Shown here: positions 1-8,314 of the stretch, piece by piece
Position numbering within the stretch: position 1 is the first letter of the stretch
Layout of the letters: each line of letters begins with the position of its first letter
Source: Streptomyces albicerus
GTDB taxonomy: Bacteria; Actinomycetota; Actinomycetes; Streptomycetales; Streptomycetaceae
Assembly: GCF_008905045.1 (NCBI RefSeq)
Contig: NZ_VWMY01000021.1
Span: 45,853-109,852, forward strand
DNA length: 64,000 nt
Reading direction: 5' to 3'
Made by a program: the position numbers and the translations under genes
The notes under the pieces: model-generated
What the model was told of the DNA's origin: nothing
The model's database searches: none
The model's input: the letters and a program-made list of their open reading frames with translations, nothing else

Positions 1-7
1 AACAGCC

Positions 8-868
8 CTACGCCAGCCCCCGCCGGGCGACCGCCGGAGGACGGTGGCCCGCGATCGACGACACCATGTCCAGTACCTGACGGGTCTCGGCGACCTCGTG
101 AACCCGGTACACCTGGGCGCCCAGCCACGCGGACACGGCGGTCGTGGCCAGAGTCCCCAGCACCCGCTCCTTGACCGGCTTGTCGAGGGTCTCGCCCACG
201 AAGTCCTTGTTGGAGAGGGAAACGAGCACGGGCCACCCGGTATCGACCATCTCGCCGAGCCGCCGCGTGGCTTCGAGGCTGTGCCGGGTGTTCTTGCCGA
301 AGTCGTGCCCGGGGTCGATGAGGACGGACTCGCGGGGCACACCGAGCGACACGGCCCGCTCGGCAAGCCCGAGCGTCACACGCAGGATGTCGGCCATGAC
401 GTCGTCGTAGGCGACGCGATGGGGACGAGTGCGGGGCTGCGTGCCGCCCGCATGGGTGCAGACCAGGCCCACCCCGTACCGTCCCGCGACCTCCGCGAGA
501 AGCGGATCCACCCCACCCCACGCGTCGTTGAGCAGGTCCGCACCCACCTCGCACACGGCCTGACCGACCTCGTGCCGCCATGTGTCGACACTGATGATCA
601 CGTCGGGGAAACGGCGACGCACCTCGGCGACGAACCCGACCGTCCGCCGCGCCTCCTCCTCGGCCGAGACCTCCTCACCCGGCCCGGCCTTGACCCCACC
701 GATGTCGATGATGGCGGCCCCTTCCGACACCGCCTGCTCCACGCGCGCGAGCGCGGGCTCGTCGCGAAAGGTGGCCCCCTGGTCGTAGAAGGAGTCCGGG
801 GTCCGGTTCACGATCGCCATGATCACCGGCTCGTGCGCGGCGAACTCGCGCCTGCCCAGCCTGAGCAT
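8..868 (-). CDS. folP2: Dihydropteroate synthase-like protein (FolP2 type)
   Basis: 286-aa TIM-barrel protein of the pterin-binding/DHPS family. Visible family motifs are the N-terminal MAIVNRTPDSFYD, SVDTWR, DPGHDFGKN and a C-terminal RVHE. The loop after DIGG reads VKAGPG where biosynthetic DHPS has ESTRPG, so a substrate loop (the sulfonamide/pABA side) is altered. Its neighbours (DivIVA-domain gene, tag, DUF3117, sigE) match mycobacterial folP2 rather than the folP1 folate operon, and mycobacterial FolP2 has been reported to lack DHPS activity. I therefore infer a pterin-binding paralogue that may not be the housekeeping enzyme. ATG start, with GGGAGAGG about 9 nt upstream. Divergent from the DivIVA-domain gene. 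Confidence 0.85.
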   Translation of the reverse strand: MLRLGRREFAAHEPVIMAIVNRTPDSFYDQGATFRDEPALARVEQAVSEGAAIIDIGGVKAGPGEEVSAEEEARRTVGFVAEVRRRFPDVIISVDTWRHEVGQAVCEVGADLLNDAWGGVDPLLAEVAGRYGVGLVCTHAGGTQPRTRPHRVAYDDVMADILRVTLGLAERAVSLGVPRESVLIDPGHDFGKNTRHSLEATRRLGEMVDTGWPVLVSLSNKDFVGETLDKPVKERVLGTLATTAVSAWLGAQVYRVHEVAETRQVLDMVSSIAGHRPPAVARRGLA

Positions 869-1006
869 CCCCTGTGACCTCTCCCAGTAGTTGTCGCTGT
901 TGGGCCGCCTGCGACCCTAACTGTCAGAGTCGCATGGCACGATCGGAGCCTGACACTTTCCGCGCCGACGCGACCGCGTCGGCATCAGAGCGTGGGGACC
1001 TCAGCG

Positions 1007-1360
1007 ATGTACATGTTCTTGTTCCTGGTCGTCGCCCTCGTCGTCGTGGTCGGCGCGGTGACCCTCTCCGTGGTGGGCGGCGGCGAGAGCGGCGCCCTCC
1101 CCGAGGTCCCGCCGGAGCGCCTCCAGGACTCGCTGCCCCTGGACCGCCCGCTGCACCGCGGCGACGTGGAGGCACTGCGCTTCCCCCTCACCCTGCGCGG
1201 CTACCGCATGGCGGACGTGGACGACGCCCTGGGCCGCCTCGGCGCCGAACTGGCCGAGCGGGACGCCCGGATCGCCGACCTGGAGTCCGCGCTGGCCGGA
1301 GCGGCCCGCGCGGCCCGGGGCACGTCCCTGGAGAAGCCCTCGGAGGAGGACCACAGGTGA
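1007..1360 (+). CDS. DivIVA-domain membrane-anchored small protein
   Basis: 117 aa. A single N-terminal transmembrane segment (MYMFLFLVVALVVVVGAV) is followed by a linker and a short DivIVA-like motif (FPLTLRGYRMADVDDAL), then a coiled-coil-prone stretch (LGAELAERDARIADLESAL). DivIVA-type domains place proteins at curved or polar membrane. The length is far below full DivIVA, so this is a small relative. I chose the ATG at 1007 because GGGGA lies about 8 nt upstream; an in-frame GTG at 992 overlaps that Shine-Dalgarno. The stop overlaps the GTG start of tag by 4 nt, so the two are probably translationally coupled. The same pair occurs next to folP2 in mycobacteria (Rv1209-Rv1210). Confidence 0.85.
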   Translation: MYMFLFLVVALVVVVGAVTLSVVGGGESGALPEVPPERLQDSLPLDRPLHRGDVEALRFPLTLRGYRMADVDDALGRLGAELAERDARIADLESALAGAARAARGTSLEKPSEEDHR

Positions 1361-1938
1361 GCGACGCCCTGAAGGGCCCCGACGGCGCCCTGCGCTGCCC
1401 CTGGGCCCTGTCCACCGAGGACTACGTGACGTACCACGACGAGGAGTGGGGCCGTCCGGTCCACGGCGACGACGCGCTGTACGAGCGGCTGTGCCTGGAG
1501 GCCTTCCAGTCGGGTCTCTCTTGGATCACGATCCTCCGCCGCCGAGAGGGCTTCCGCACCGCCTTCGCCGGCTTCAAGATCGCCGAGGTCGCCACCTTCA
1601 CGGACACCGACAAGGAGCGTCTCCTCGCCGACCCCGGGATCATCCGCAACAGAGCCAAGATCGAGGCGACGGTAGCCAACGCACGCGTACTGGCCGACTG
1701 GACCCCGGGCGAGCTGGACGAGCTGATCTGGTCGTACGCGCCCGACCCGGCCGCACGCCCGGCCCCGAAGACCCTCGCCGACGTCCCGGCGGTCACCGAC
1801 GAGTCAACGGCCCTCTCCAAGGCCCTGAAGAAGCGGGGCATCCGCTTCGTGGGCCCGACAACGGCATACGCCTTGATGCAGGCGTGCGGCTTGGTGGACG
1901 ACCACTTGCAGGACTGTGTGATGCGGGGCGCCACTTAG
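1357..1938 (+). CDS. tag: DNA-3-methyladenine glycosylase I
   Basis: 193-aa base-excision repair enzyme that removes 3-methyladenine from alkylated DNA. The zinc-snap ligands of Tag are recognisable: Cys in LRCPWA, His in YHDEEWG, and the C-terminal pair in DDHLQDC. The aromatic/acidic pocket motifs (DEEWGRPVHGDD, FQSGLSWITILRRR) and the ending GLVDDHLQDC fit the family at the usual length of about 190 aa. The GTG start overlaps the preceding stop (GTGA), which fixes the start and indicates coupling. The stop codon abuts a copy of the dispersed palindromic repeat. Confidence 0.96.
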   Translation: MSDALKGPDGALRCPWALSTEDYVTYHDEEWGRPVHGDDALYERLCLEAFQSGLSWITILRRREGFRTAFAGFKIAEVATFTDTDKERLLADPGIIRNRAKIEATVANARVLADWTPGELDELIWSYAPDPAARPAPKTLADVPAVTDESTALSKALKKRGIRFVGPTTAYALMQACGLVDDHLQDCVMRGAT

Positions 1939-1978
1939 GGGCGCGGGGAACTGCGCGACCAGCCACAGCGGACCCGCA
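1936..1978 (+). repeat. Dispersed intergenic palindrome, copy 1 (half-site)
   Basis: Contains the core gcggggaactgcgcgacc followed by agccac and a gacccgc tail, starting on the tag stop codon. The same core, or its reverse complement, recurs near 9.9, 14.1, 19.3, 22.6 and 27.4 kb, always at gene 3' ends. Confidence 0.8.
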
Positions 1979-2018
1979 CCTTCCGAGCCGACCTCCGACA
2001 GCCCCATCCAGCGAAGCG

Positions 2019-2825
2019 TCACCGCCCCAGGTACTTCGGCTTCTCCTTGTTCACGAACGCCTGCACCGCGATCATGTGGTCCTCAGACGCCCCAGCCCGA
2101 CTCTGCAGCTCGTCCTCCTTCTCCAGCGACTCGTCCAACGAGTGGGAGAGAGCAAACGCAAGGGACTCCTTGAGCGCCGCGTACGCCAGGGTCGGCCCCT
2201 CGGCCAGCGCACGGGCCACCTTCACACCCTCGGAGGCCAGGTCCGCGGAGGGCACGACCCGGTTGGCGATCCCCAGCTCGTACGCCTCCTGGGCGCTGAT
2301 GCTGCGCGGAAAGAGCAGCAGATCGGCGGCGCGCGAGGGCCCGACGACCCGAGGCAGCGTCCACGAGATCCCGGAGTCGGCGGTCAGCGCGACCCCGGCG
2401 AAGGACGTGTTGAAGGCGGCCGTGTCGGCGACGACCCGGTAATCCGCGGCGAGCGCGAAGCCGAAGCCCGCCCCGGCCGCGACGCCGTTGACCGCCGCCA
2501 CCACCGGCTTCGCCGCCCCGGTCAGGGCCCGCACGATCGGGTTGTAGTGCTCCTGGACCGTGCTCATGACGCCCTCGCCGGAGCCCGACTCGCGCGCCGT
2601 CATCAGCCCGCCGATGTGTTCCTTGAGGTCCTGGCCCACACAGAACGCCCGGTCGCCGGCGGCGGTGAGCAGCACGGCCCGTACGGAATCGTCCGCCGCT
2701 GCCGCCTGTGCCGCGTCCCGGAAGGCGACCTTGGTCTCGGTGTTCATCGCGTTCATCGCCTCGGGGCGGTTCAGCGTGATCGTCGCGAGTCCGTCGCTCA
2801 CCTCGTAGAGCACGGTGTCGGCCAT
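2019..2825 (-). CDS. Enoyl-CoA hydratase/isomerase family protein
   Basis: 268-aa crotonase-fold protein. The two oxyanion-hole segments are visible (RAFCVGQDLKEH and NGVAAGAGFGFALAADYRV), as is the later loop FAGVALTADSGISWTLPRVVG. The A-G-Q-D/CVGQD type and the Asp in ADSG in place of a catalytic Glu resemble PaaG-type isomerases/hydratases more than classical fatty-acid hydratase. The exact substrate cannot be read from sequence. The start is the ATG at 2825 with GGAGGGGACC just upstream; an upstream extension of 45 codons has no ribosome site and contains tandem repeat DNA. It lies convergent with tag and appears monocistronic. Confidence 0.9.
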   Translation of the reverse strand: MADTVLYEVSDGLATITLNRPEAMNAMNTETKVAFRDAAQAAAADDSVRAVLLTAAGDRAFCVGQDLKEHIGGLMTARESGSGEGVMSTVQEHYNPIVRALTGAAKPVVAAVNGVAAGAGFGFALAADYRVVADTAAFNTSFAGVALTADSGISWTLPRVVGPSRAADLLLFPRSISAQEAYELGIANRVVPSADLASEGVKVARALAEGPTLAYAALKESLAFALSHSLDESLEKEDELQSRAGASEDHMIAVQAFVNKEKPKYLGR

Positions 2826-3206
2826 GATGGTCCCCTCCGGTGTCGCGGCTCCGTCGTACCCGTCGGTACTCCGTCGTACCCGTCGGTACGTTCTGCGTCT
2901 GAGGACAGCATGGCGGAGATCATGAGGAGCGGCTGGGTTCGGACATGTGACCTGCGTCAAAGAATTCCGGTGCCCGAAAGTCGATGCAGCGGCGCAGTAT
3001 CGCAGTCACTTCGGCGAATTGAGTGGTTTTGCTCAAGCGCGTTGCGCAAGCGATGCCGACTGATGTTGGTCATCGGGTCCTGAGATGCGGGATAATGGCT
3101 GGGAAGCAATGTGTTCGATGCCGGTGACGCGTGTCCGACGAGAGGACGCGTGCCCTTCAGTGGGGCCGTCGGCGACGATGAGCTGGTTTCAGGAAGGGGA
3201 ACGAGC
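2826..3206. other. Divergent intergenic region between enoyl-CoA hydratase and DUF3117 genes
   Basis: About 380 bp without a gene. It holds the 20-bp tandem repeat (2851-2890), a less GC-rich stretch at 2950-3100, and a plausible primary-sigma promoter for the DUF3117 gene: TTGGTC at 3066-3071 and GATAAT at 3091-3096, 19-bp spacer. That would give an mRNA leader of roughly 100 nt. I see no further ORF with a credible ribosome site. Confidence 0.6.
2851..2890. repeat. Two tandem 20-bp direct repeats
   Basis: Two adjacent copies of ccgtcgtacccgtcggtact, the second differing only in its last base. They sit about 25 bp upstream of the enoyl-CoA hydratase start, in the probable leader or promoter of that gene. 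Confidence 0.9.
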
Positions 3207-3374
3207 ATGGCGGCCATGAAGCCGCGGACGGGCGATGGCCCGCTCGAGGTGACCAAGGAGGGGCGGGGCATCGTCATGCGCGTTCCGCTCGAAGGCGGCG
3301 GTCGGCTCGTCGTCGAGCTGACCCCTGACGAGGCCGACGCGCTCGGCGACGCCCTCAAAAAGGTCGTCGGCTGA
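3207..3374 (+). CDS. DUF3117 family small protein
   Basis: 55 aa, beginning MAAMKPRTGDGPLEVTKEG and ending DALGDALKKVVG. This is the highly conserved actinobacterial DUF3117 protein (Rv1211 type in M. tuberculosis), of unknown function. It has a compact beta-rich N-terminal half and a short amphipathic C-terminal helix, with no cysteines. The ATG at 3207 has GGAAGGGGA 7-8 nt upstream; the longer in-frame reading from 3111 is not needed. A strong terminator follows immediately, so it is a monocistronic unit. Confidence 0.93.
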   Translation: MAAMKPRTGDGPLEVTKEGRGIVMRVPLEGGGRLVVELTPDEADALGDALKKVVG

Positions 3375-3396
3375 CGCGGAACGCGACCATACCTGT

Positions 3397-3437
3397 CCAC
3401 TGCCCCGGCATCAAAGCGATGCCGGGGCAGTGGTTTT
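3397..3437 (+). terminator. Rho-independent terminator of the DUF3117 gene
   Basis: Perfect 16-bp inverted repeat (3397-3412 with 3418-3433), 5-nt loop, followed by tttt. It also lies downstream of the convergent methyltransferase gene. Confidence 0.92.
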
Positions 3438-3496
3438 CCAGGGGTGCGTCATCGACGTACATGTGATGTGTTTGTGCAGGTCAGCTTGGTTTCGGC

Positions 3497-4129
3497 TCAG
3501 CGTTTGACCGCGCACAGCAGGCCGTCGCCGACCGGCAGCAGCGAGGGCACCAGGTCCTGGCTCTCGCGGATCGCGCGCAGCAGCTCGCGCAGCCGCAGGA
3601 CCTCCGTGGGCTGCGGGCCCGACTCCACCGTCCGGCCGTTCGCGAAGACACCCTCGAAGACGACGAGGCCGCCCGGGCGCAGCAGGCGCAACGATTCAGC
3701 GAGGTAGTCGAGGCTCTCGAGACGGTCGCCGTCGCAGAAGACGAGGTCGTATCCGGCGTCCGCGAGCCGGGGCAGGACATCGAGTGCGCGGCCCGGGATG
3801 AAGCGGGCCCGATTGCTGGCGAAGCCGGAAGCGCGGAAGGCCTGCCGGGCGAACTGCTGGTGCTCCGGCTCCGGGTCCACGGTCGTCAGTACACCGTCCG
3901 GCCGCATGCCGTGCAGAAGATGAATTCCGGAGACTCCCGTTCCGGTACCGATCTCCGCGACCGCCTTGGCGTCCACGGTGGCGGCCAGCAAGCGCAGCGC
4001 GGCACCCGTGCCGGGCGAGACCGAGCGCAGCCCTGCCTCCCGGGCCCGGTCCCGGGCCCAGTGCAGTGCTTCGTCCTCGGCGACAAAGGCGTCGGCGAAC
4101 GCCCAGCTCGTCAGCCGGTTGCCGGTAAT
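3497..4129 (-). CDS. O-methyltransferase (family 3) with probable ATT start
   Basis: 210-aa SAM-dependent O-methyltransferase. Motif I is VAEIGTGTGVSGIHLL, followed by the acidic VDPEPEHQ, the FCDGDRLESLDYLAE segment, and LRPGGLVVFEGVF. It is the homologue of the methyltransferase divergently placed next to sigE in mycobacteria (Rv1220c). The conserved N-terminus (TGNRLTSWAFADAFVAEDE) lies upstream of every ATG/GTG/TTG codon in the frame: there is none between the upstream TAA and the TTG at 3991. An ATT at 4129 sits 4 nt after GGAGAGG, so I place the start there. The alternative TTG start would delete about 46 conserved residues. Confidence 0.85.
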   Translation of the reverse strand: MTGNRLTSWAFADAFVAEDEALHWARDRAREAGLRSVSPGTGAALRLLAATVDAKAVAEIGTGTGVSGIHLLHGMRPDGVLTTVDPEPEHQQFARQAFRASGFASNRARFIPGRALDVLPRLADAGYDLVFCDGDRLESLDYLAESLRLLRPGGLVVFEGVFANGRTVESGPQPTEVLRLRELLRAIRESQDLVPSLLPVGDGLLCAVKR

Positions 4130-4241
4130 GGCCCTCTCCTGTCCCCGTGGTTGCCTGGGCGTGACTGTATCCGTTGCCGCCGGGAACCCGCAGATGGGAC
4201 CGGGCGTTTAGAGGGGGTGGGGAACTACGCGGGGGTAGCAG
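4130..4241. promoter_or_regulatory. Divergent control region between methyltransferase and sigE
   Basis: 112 bp between two divergent starts. It carries the GGAGAGG ribosome site of the methyltransferase (minus strand) and GCGGGGGTAGCAG just before the sigE ATG. The segment ggtggggaactacgcggg contains a GGAAC element like ECF -35 boxes, but no convincing partner -10 at 15-17 bp, so autoregulation is only suggested. Confidence 0.4.
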
Positions 4242-5111
4242 ATGGATCAGGACGCCGAGCAAGTGCTGACGCAGCCATATGAGCGCGTATCAATTTCTCG
4301 TAAAACCGCTTATCCGGAGCTAACGGGCGAGGTGGCTATGGTAGGGGCTCCACTGGACACCACCAGAGCCGACAGGGGAGGTGCGGCTGCGCCTGTGGAT
4401 CGGGGAGGGGTGCTTCGGCGCCTGCTCAGATCGGCGGGTGAGCCGAAATCCGTGAACAACACTGCTGACCGTTCCCACACTGCCGACTCCGCGCAGACAG
4501 CGACCTTCACGTCCGACGCGGACTCGCAGGCGTGGACTCCGCCCACCTGGGAGGAGATCGTCAGCACGCACAGCGGCCGCGTCTACCGGCTCGCCTACCG
4601 CCTGACGGGCAACCAGCACGACGCCGAGGACCTGACCCAGGAAGTCTTCGTCCGGGTCTTCCGCTCCCTGTCGACGTACACACCGGGCACGTTCGAGGGC
4701 TGGCTCCACCGCATCACCACGAACCTCTTCCTGGACATGGTCCGCCGCAAGCAGCGCATCCGCTTCGACGCCCTCGGCGACGATGCGGCCGAGCGCCTGC
4801 CCAGCCGCGAGCCCTCCCCGCAGCAGGTCTTCAACGACACGCACTTCGACGCGGACGTCCAGCAGGCCCTCGACACCCTCGCGCCCGAGTTCCGTGCCGC
4901 GGTCGTCCTCTGTGACATCGAGGGGCTTTCGTACGAGGAGATCGCCGCGACCCTGGGCGTCAAGCTCGGCACGGTCCGCAGCCGGATCCACCGCGGCCGT
5001 TCCCAGCTGCGCAAGGCCCTTGCCCACCGGTCGCCCGAGGCACGCGCCGAACGCCGCGGTTTCGCGGTCACCGGTGTGCCCGCTCTGGGAGGAGGGGGCG
5101 CGAGCGCGTGA
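4242..5111 (+). CDS. sigE: ECF RNA polymerase sigma factor, SigE type
   Basis: 289 aa. Sigma region 2 is at about residues 103-175 (VYRLAYRLTGNQHDAEDLTQ, then WLHRITTNLFLD) and region 4 at about 208-260 (LAPEFRAAVVLCDIEGL, LGTVRSRIHRGRSQLRKAL). Order and partners (zinc anti-sigma, HtrA, TatB) match the mycobacterial sigE-rseA-htrA-tatB envelope-stress locus. The N-terminus is unusually long, with about 100 residues before region 2. ATG 4242 has a ribosome-like GGGGG upstream; an internal ATG at 4338 (MVGAPLD) is a credible shorter start, and multiple starts are known for mycobacterial sigE. The stop overlaps the anti-sigma GTG start by 4 nt. Confidence 0.93.
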   Translation: MDQDAEQVLTQPYERVSISRKTAYPELTGEVAMVGAPLDTTRADRGGAAAPVDRGGVLRRLLRSAGEPKSVNNTADRSHTADSAQTATFTSDADSQAWTPPTWEEIVSTHSGRVYRLAYRLTGNQHDAEDLTQEVFVRVFRSLSTYTPGTFEGWLHRITTNLFLDMVRRKQRIRFDALGDDAAERLPSREPSPQQVFNDTHFDADVQQALDTLAPEFRAAVVLCDIEGLSYEEIAATLGVKLGTVRSRIHRGRSQLRKALAHRSPEARAERRGFAVTGVPALGGGGASA

Positions 5112-6064
5112 GTGGATCACGGCTGAATCCTGCCGATCGGCCCCTTGCCGAGCAGCACCTCGGAGACCGGCTCTCCGCCCTGGTGGACGGCGAGCTCGGT
5201 CACGAGGCGCGCGAGCGCGTCCTGGCCCACCTCGCCACGTGCGCGAAATGCAAGGCCGAGGCCGACGAGCAGAGACGACTGAAGAACGTGTTCGCGGAGG
5301 TCGCCCCGCCGCCCCCCTCGGAGAGCTTCCTGGCCCGTCTCCAGGGGCTCCCCGGAGGAGGTGACTCGGACGGCGACGGCTCGTCGCTCGGCGGGGGAGG
5401 GTTCGGAGCGTCAGGAGTCTTCGGCATGAAGCCGGACTCCTTCGGTTACGTACCCTCCGGCCCCCATGCCGCCGTCCTGCCCTCGGAGCAGCGCGGGTTT
5501 CGCATCCATGACATAAGCCGGCGTGAGGCCGAGCGGTCGGCCTCACGGGGACTGCGCTTCGCGGCCGCCGCGGCCGGTGCCGTGTCGCTCGCCGCGATCG
5601 CGCTCGGCGGGGTGTCGACGGGTGTGCCGACCGACACCACGGACGCGCGCGGCGGATCCGGCACCGGAAGCAATGTGACACCGATACGGACGGCGGGCAC
5701 GGGTGGTGCGACCACCCCCGACTCGCAGCGCCGCCGGTCCGTCACACCGCTCCTCGCGCAGGGACAGCGCTCCTTCGGCGGGGAGGGCGGCGCGCAGACC
5801 GAGATGTCCGCGCCGCTGCTGCCCGGGGTGCCCGCACCCGGGGCGGCGTCGCCCGTCGAGCAGAACGCTCGCTCGCTGCACACGCTGACCACCCCCGTGG
5901 TGGCCGGCGCGGCCGCCATGTCCCCGCTCATACGCCCCTTCAGCCCGGCACCACCGGTCACGCTGACCGCGTGGTCGACGGAGTCGGAGTTCGGGACACC
6001 GGGGCTGCTGGCCGTACCGCCGTCGGGCTCGTCCGCCGCACCCTCGCCTTCCTCCTCCGGCTGA
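5108..6064 (+). CDS. Zinc-dependent anti-sigma factor (RseA/RsrA-like, ZAS domain)
   Basis: 318 aa. An N-terminal cytoplasmic anti-sigma domain carries the zinc motif H41-x3-C45-x2-C48 (HLATCAKC). A long flexible Gly/Ser/Pro linker follows, then one transmembrane helix at about residues 149-168 (LRFAAAAAGAVSLAAIALGG), and a proline/serine-rich extracytoplasmic tail. By family it binds the upstream sigma factor and releases it on stress. The membrane helix, and the protease two genes on, suggest regulated proteolysis as one release route, while the HxxxCxxC motif allows redox release. GTG start in a GTGA overlap with sigE, so the two are made in fixed ratio. The extracytoplasmic tail has no domain I recognise. 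Confidence 0.92.
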   Translation: MSGSRLNPADRPLAEQHLGDRLSALVDGELGHEARERVLAHLATCAKCKAEADEQRRLKNVFAEVAPPPPSESFLARLQGLPGGGDSDGDGSSLGGGGFGASGVFGMKPDSFGYVPSGPHAAVLPSEQRGFRIHDISRREAERSASRGLRFAAAAAGAVSLAAIALGGVSTGVPTDTTDARGGSGTGSNVTPIRTAGTGGATTPDSQRRRSVTPLLAQGQRSFGGEGGAQTEMSAPLLPGVPAPGAASPVEQNARSLHTLTTPVVAGAAAMSPLIRPFSPAPPVTLTAWSTESEFGTPGLLAVPPSGSSAAPSPSSSG

Positions 6065-6203
6065 ACGGGCCCTCTGCGCGGCGGCCCGTGAACCTGGTTG
6101 AATCCAGGGATGGGCCGCGCCCGCCGCAGGGACCCGGGCGCGGAGTCGACAGAACCGCGGTGACCGGCGACGCGCCGTGCCGCGGGCCAGGTGTGGGGAG
6201 AGC

Positions 6204-8084
6204 ATGGACGAGGGGAAGCCCACGAAGCCGAAGTGGTGGAGCCGGCCTCGGACCCACGTGCCGGATTCCGCTCCGGCGGACTCGGTTTCCGTGGAGGACG
6301 GCACGAGTGGGTTTCACGGGGGCGACATGGACGGCGACTTCGAGCTGGAGAAGCCCGCGGGTTCCGGCGCCGGTGCCATGAGCGGCGAGGGCGCTGTCGG
6401 CGGCGGGGCCGGTCCGAGTGCCGGTGCGAGTGCTGTTCCGGACGCCGAGGCGGATGCCGGTGCGCCCGCGAGGCCAATGCCGGGTGATGTGACCGGCGGC
6501 GTCAGCACGTCCGGTGAGCGGCCCAAGCCCCTGCACGATCCGGACCCCTACAGCACGCCGCCTTACGGCGGACCCGGTCCCTGGGCACCCGCACCGCCGG
6601 TGCAGCACCCTGGGACGACTCCCGCGCACGGTACGGCTGTCGAGGCCATGACTCCGCCACAGGACACTCCCGTGGGAGCCGGGCCCGAGGCCGCTGCCAC
6701 GCAGGCGGCCCCCACGCGGGAGGCCCCCATGCAGGCGGCCCCCACACAGGGTGTCGCCGGATCGGCGTTGCCGTCCGGGTATCACCCGGCGGCGGCCCCC
6801 CTCCACGGCGGGCCCGATCACGGCACCTCCGCCTCGGCCTTCTCCGCGCCGGGGACCCAGGCCCCGGCTTCTCACCCCCAGGCGCCCGCCGCCCCCTGGC
6901 AGAATTACGACCCCTGGGCCGCGGGCCCCCTCCAGCAGAACGGGGCCGCCGCTGAGAGCGCGAGCGGCCGGCGCGGGCGGATCAAGCGGGCGCTGGTCCT
7001 CGGGGCCGTGCTCCTCGCACTCGTGTCCGGAGGCGTCGGCGGGGCCGTGGGGGCGTATCTGGAGCGCAACGGCGGGATCGACGACGTCGAGCTGCCCCAG
7101 GCCGGGACCGAGGCCAAGGAGCGGGCACCGGACAGCGTGGCCGGGATCGCAGCCAGCGCGCTGCCCAGCGTGGTGACCCTGCATGTGAGCGGCGCGGAGG
7201 CGCAGGGCACCGGCACCGGGTTCGTGCTCGACCAGCGCGGCCACATCCTCACCAACAACCACGTCGTCGACCCGGCGGGCGGCAGCGGCGAGATATCCGT
7301 GACCTTCAGTGGCGGCGAGACCGCCAAGGCCAAGCTCGTGGGGCACGACAGTGGTTACGACCTCGCCGTCGTGAAGGTGACCGGCGTCAGCGGCCTCAAG
7401 CCCCTGGCCCTCGGCAACTCCGACAACGTCCAGGTCGGCGACCCCGTCGTGGCCATCGGCGCCCCCTTCGACCTCGAGAACACCGTCACCGCCGGCATCA
7501 TCAGCGCGAAAGAGCGCCCCATCACGGCGGGCGGCGAGGAAGGCGACGGCAGCGACATCTCGTATGTGGACGCGCTGCAGACGGACGCCCCGATAAACCC
7601 CGGCAACTCCGGCGGTCCGCTGGTCGACTCCAAGGCCCGCGTCATCGGCATCAACAGCGCCATCCGCTCCGCCGACAGCGGCTCCGACCTGGAGGGCGGC
7701 CAGTCCGGTTCGATAGGCCTCGGCTTCGCCATTCCGATCAACCAGGGCAAGCGCGTCGCCGAGGAGCTCATCAACACCGGCAAGGCCACCCACCCGGTGA
7801 TCGGCGTGACGCTCGACATGGACTACACCGGCGACGGCGCCCGCGTCGGCACCAAGGGCAACGACGGCGGCGCCCCGGTCAACCAGGGCGGCCCCGGCGA
7901 CCGGGCCGGCATCGAGCCCGGCGACGTCATCACCGAGGTCGACGGACAGCGCGTGCACTCCGGCGAGGAGCTCATCGTCAAGACCCGCGCCCACCGCCCC
8001 GGCGACCGGCTGGAGCTGACGCTGGAGCGCGACGGCAAGGAGCGGAAGGTCACCCTCGTCCTCGGCTCCGCCGACGGGGACTGA
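6204..8084 (+). CDS. htrA: HtrA/DegP-like membrane-anchored serine protease with PDZ domain
   Basis: 626 aa. A long proline/alanine-rich cytoplasmic N-terminus (about 250 residues) precedes a single transmembrane helix at about 260-283 (RALVLGAVLLALVSGGVGG). A trypsin-like domain follows with triad His353 (TNNHVV), Asp386 (GYDLAVV) and Ser469 (PGNSGGPL), then a C-terminal PDZ domain (GDVITEVDGQRVHSGEEL). It should degrade or refold damaged exported proteins and may act on the anti-sigma factor. ATG 6204 has GGGGAGAG 4 nt upstream; the longer reading from 6177 lacks a ribosome site. It is third in the sigma/anti-sigma/protease/TatB cluster, 139 bp after the anti-sigma gene. Confidence 0.94.
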   Translation: MDEGKPTKPKWWSRPRTHVPDSAPADSVSVEDGTSGFHGGDMDGDFELEKPAGSGAGAMSGEGAVGGGAGPSAGASAVPDAEADAGAPARPMPGDVTGGVSTSGERPKPLHDPDPYSTPPYGGPGPWAPAPPVQHPGTTPAHGTAVEAMTPPQDTPVGAGPEAAATQAAPTREAPMQAAPTQGVAGSALPSGYHPAAAPLHGGPDHGTSASAFSAPGTQAPASHPQAPAAPWQNYDPWAAGPLQQNGAAAESASGRRGRIKRALVLGAVLLALVSGGVGGAVGAYLERNGGIDDVELPQAGTEAKERAPDSVAGIAASALPSVVTLHVSGAEAQGTGTGFVLDQRGHILTNNHVVDPAGGSGEISVTFSGGETAKAKLVGHDSGYDLAVVKVTGVSGLKPLALGNSDNVQVGDPVVAIGAPFDLENTVTAGIISAKERPITAGGEEGDGSDISYVDALQTDAPINPGNSGGPLVDSKARVIGINSAIRSADSGSDLEGGQSGSIGLGFAIPINQGKRVAEELINTGKATHPVIGVTLDMDYTGDGARVGTKGNDGGAPVNQGGPGDRAGIEPGDVITEVDGQRVHSGEELIVKTRAHRPGDRLELTLERDGKERKVTLVLGSADGD

Positions 8085-8314
8085 CGCCGACCGAGGGCGA
8101 CTGACGGAACGATTGCGCGGAGCGACTGACAGAAACTTCACAGGAAGCGGGCCGAACCCCGGCCCGATCAGGCAAACATCCCGGAAAACCTGCCGTGTAC
8201 ACGCGGTCGGAGACCTCCGGACAGTACCGGACAGACAGGATCGCCGGGTACCGTGGACCCGGCCCGGACCACGGAAAGACTGCCGAGGGCCGAGGACATC
8301 GCAAGGAGCTGAAG

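Noticed and set aside
4206..4230. Seventh copy of the dispersed palindrome (ggtggggaactacgcggg)
   Set aside because: Only about 14 bp resemble the core, it lies at a gene 5' end, and there is no second arm.
5958..8141. 727-codon minus-strand frame opposite htrA
   Set aside because: Antisense shadow of a gene with clear catalytic residues; translation shows no domain.
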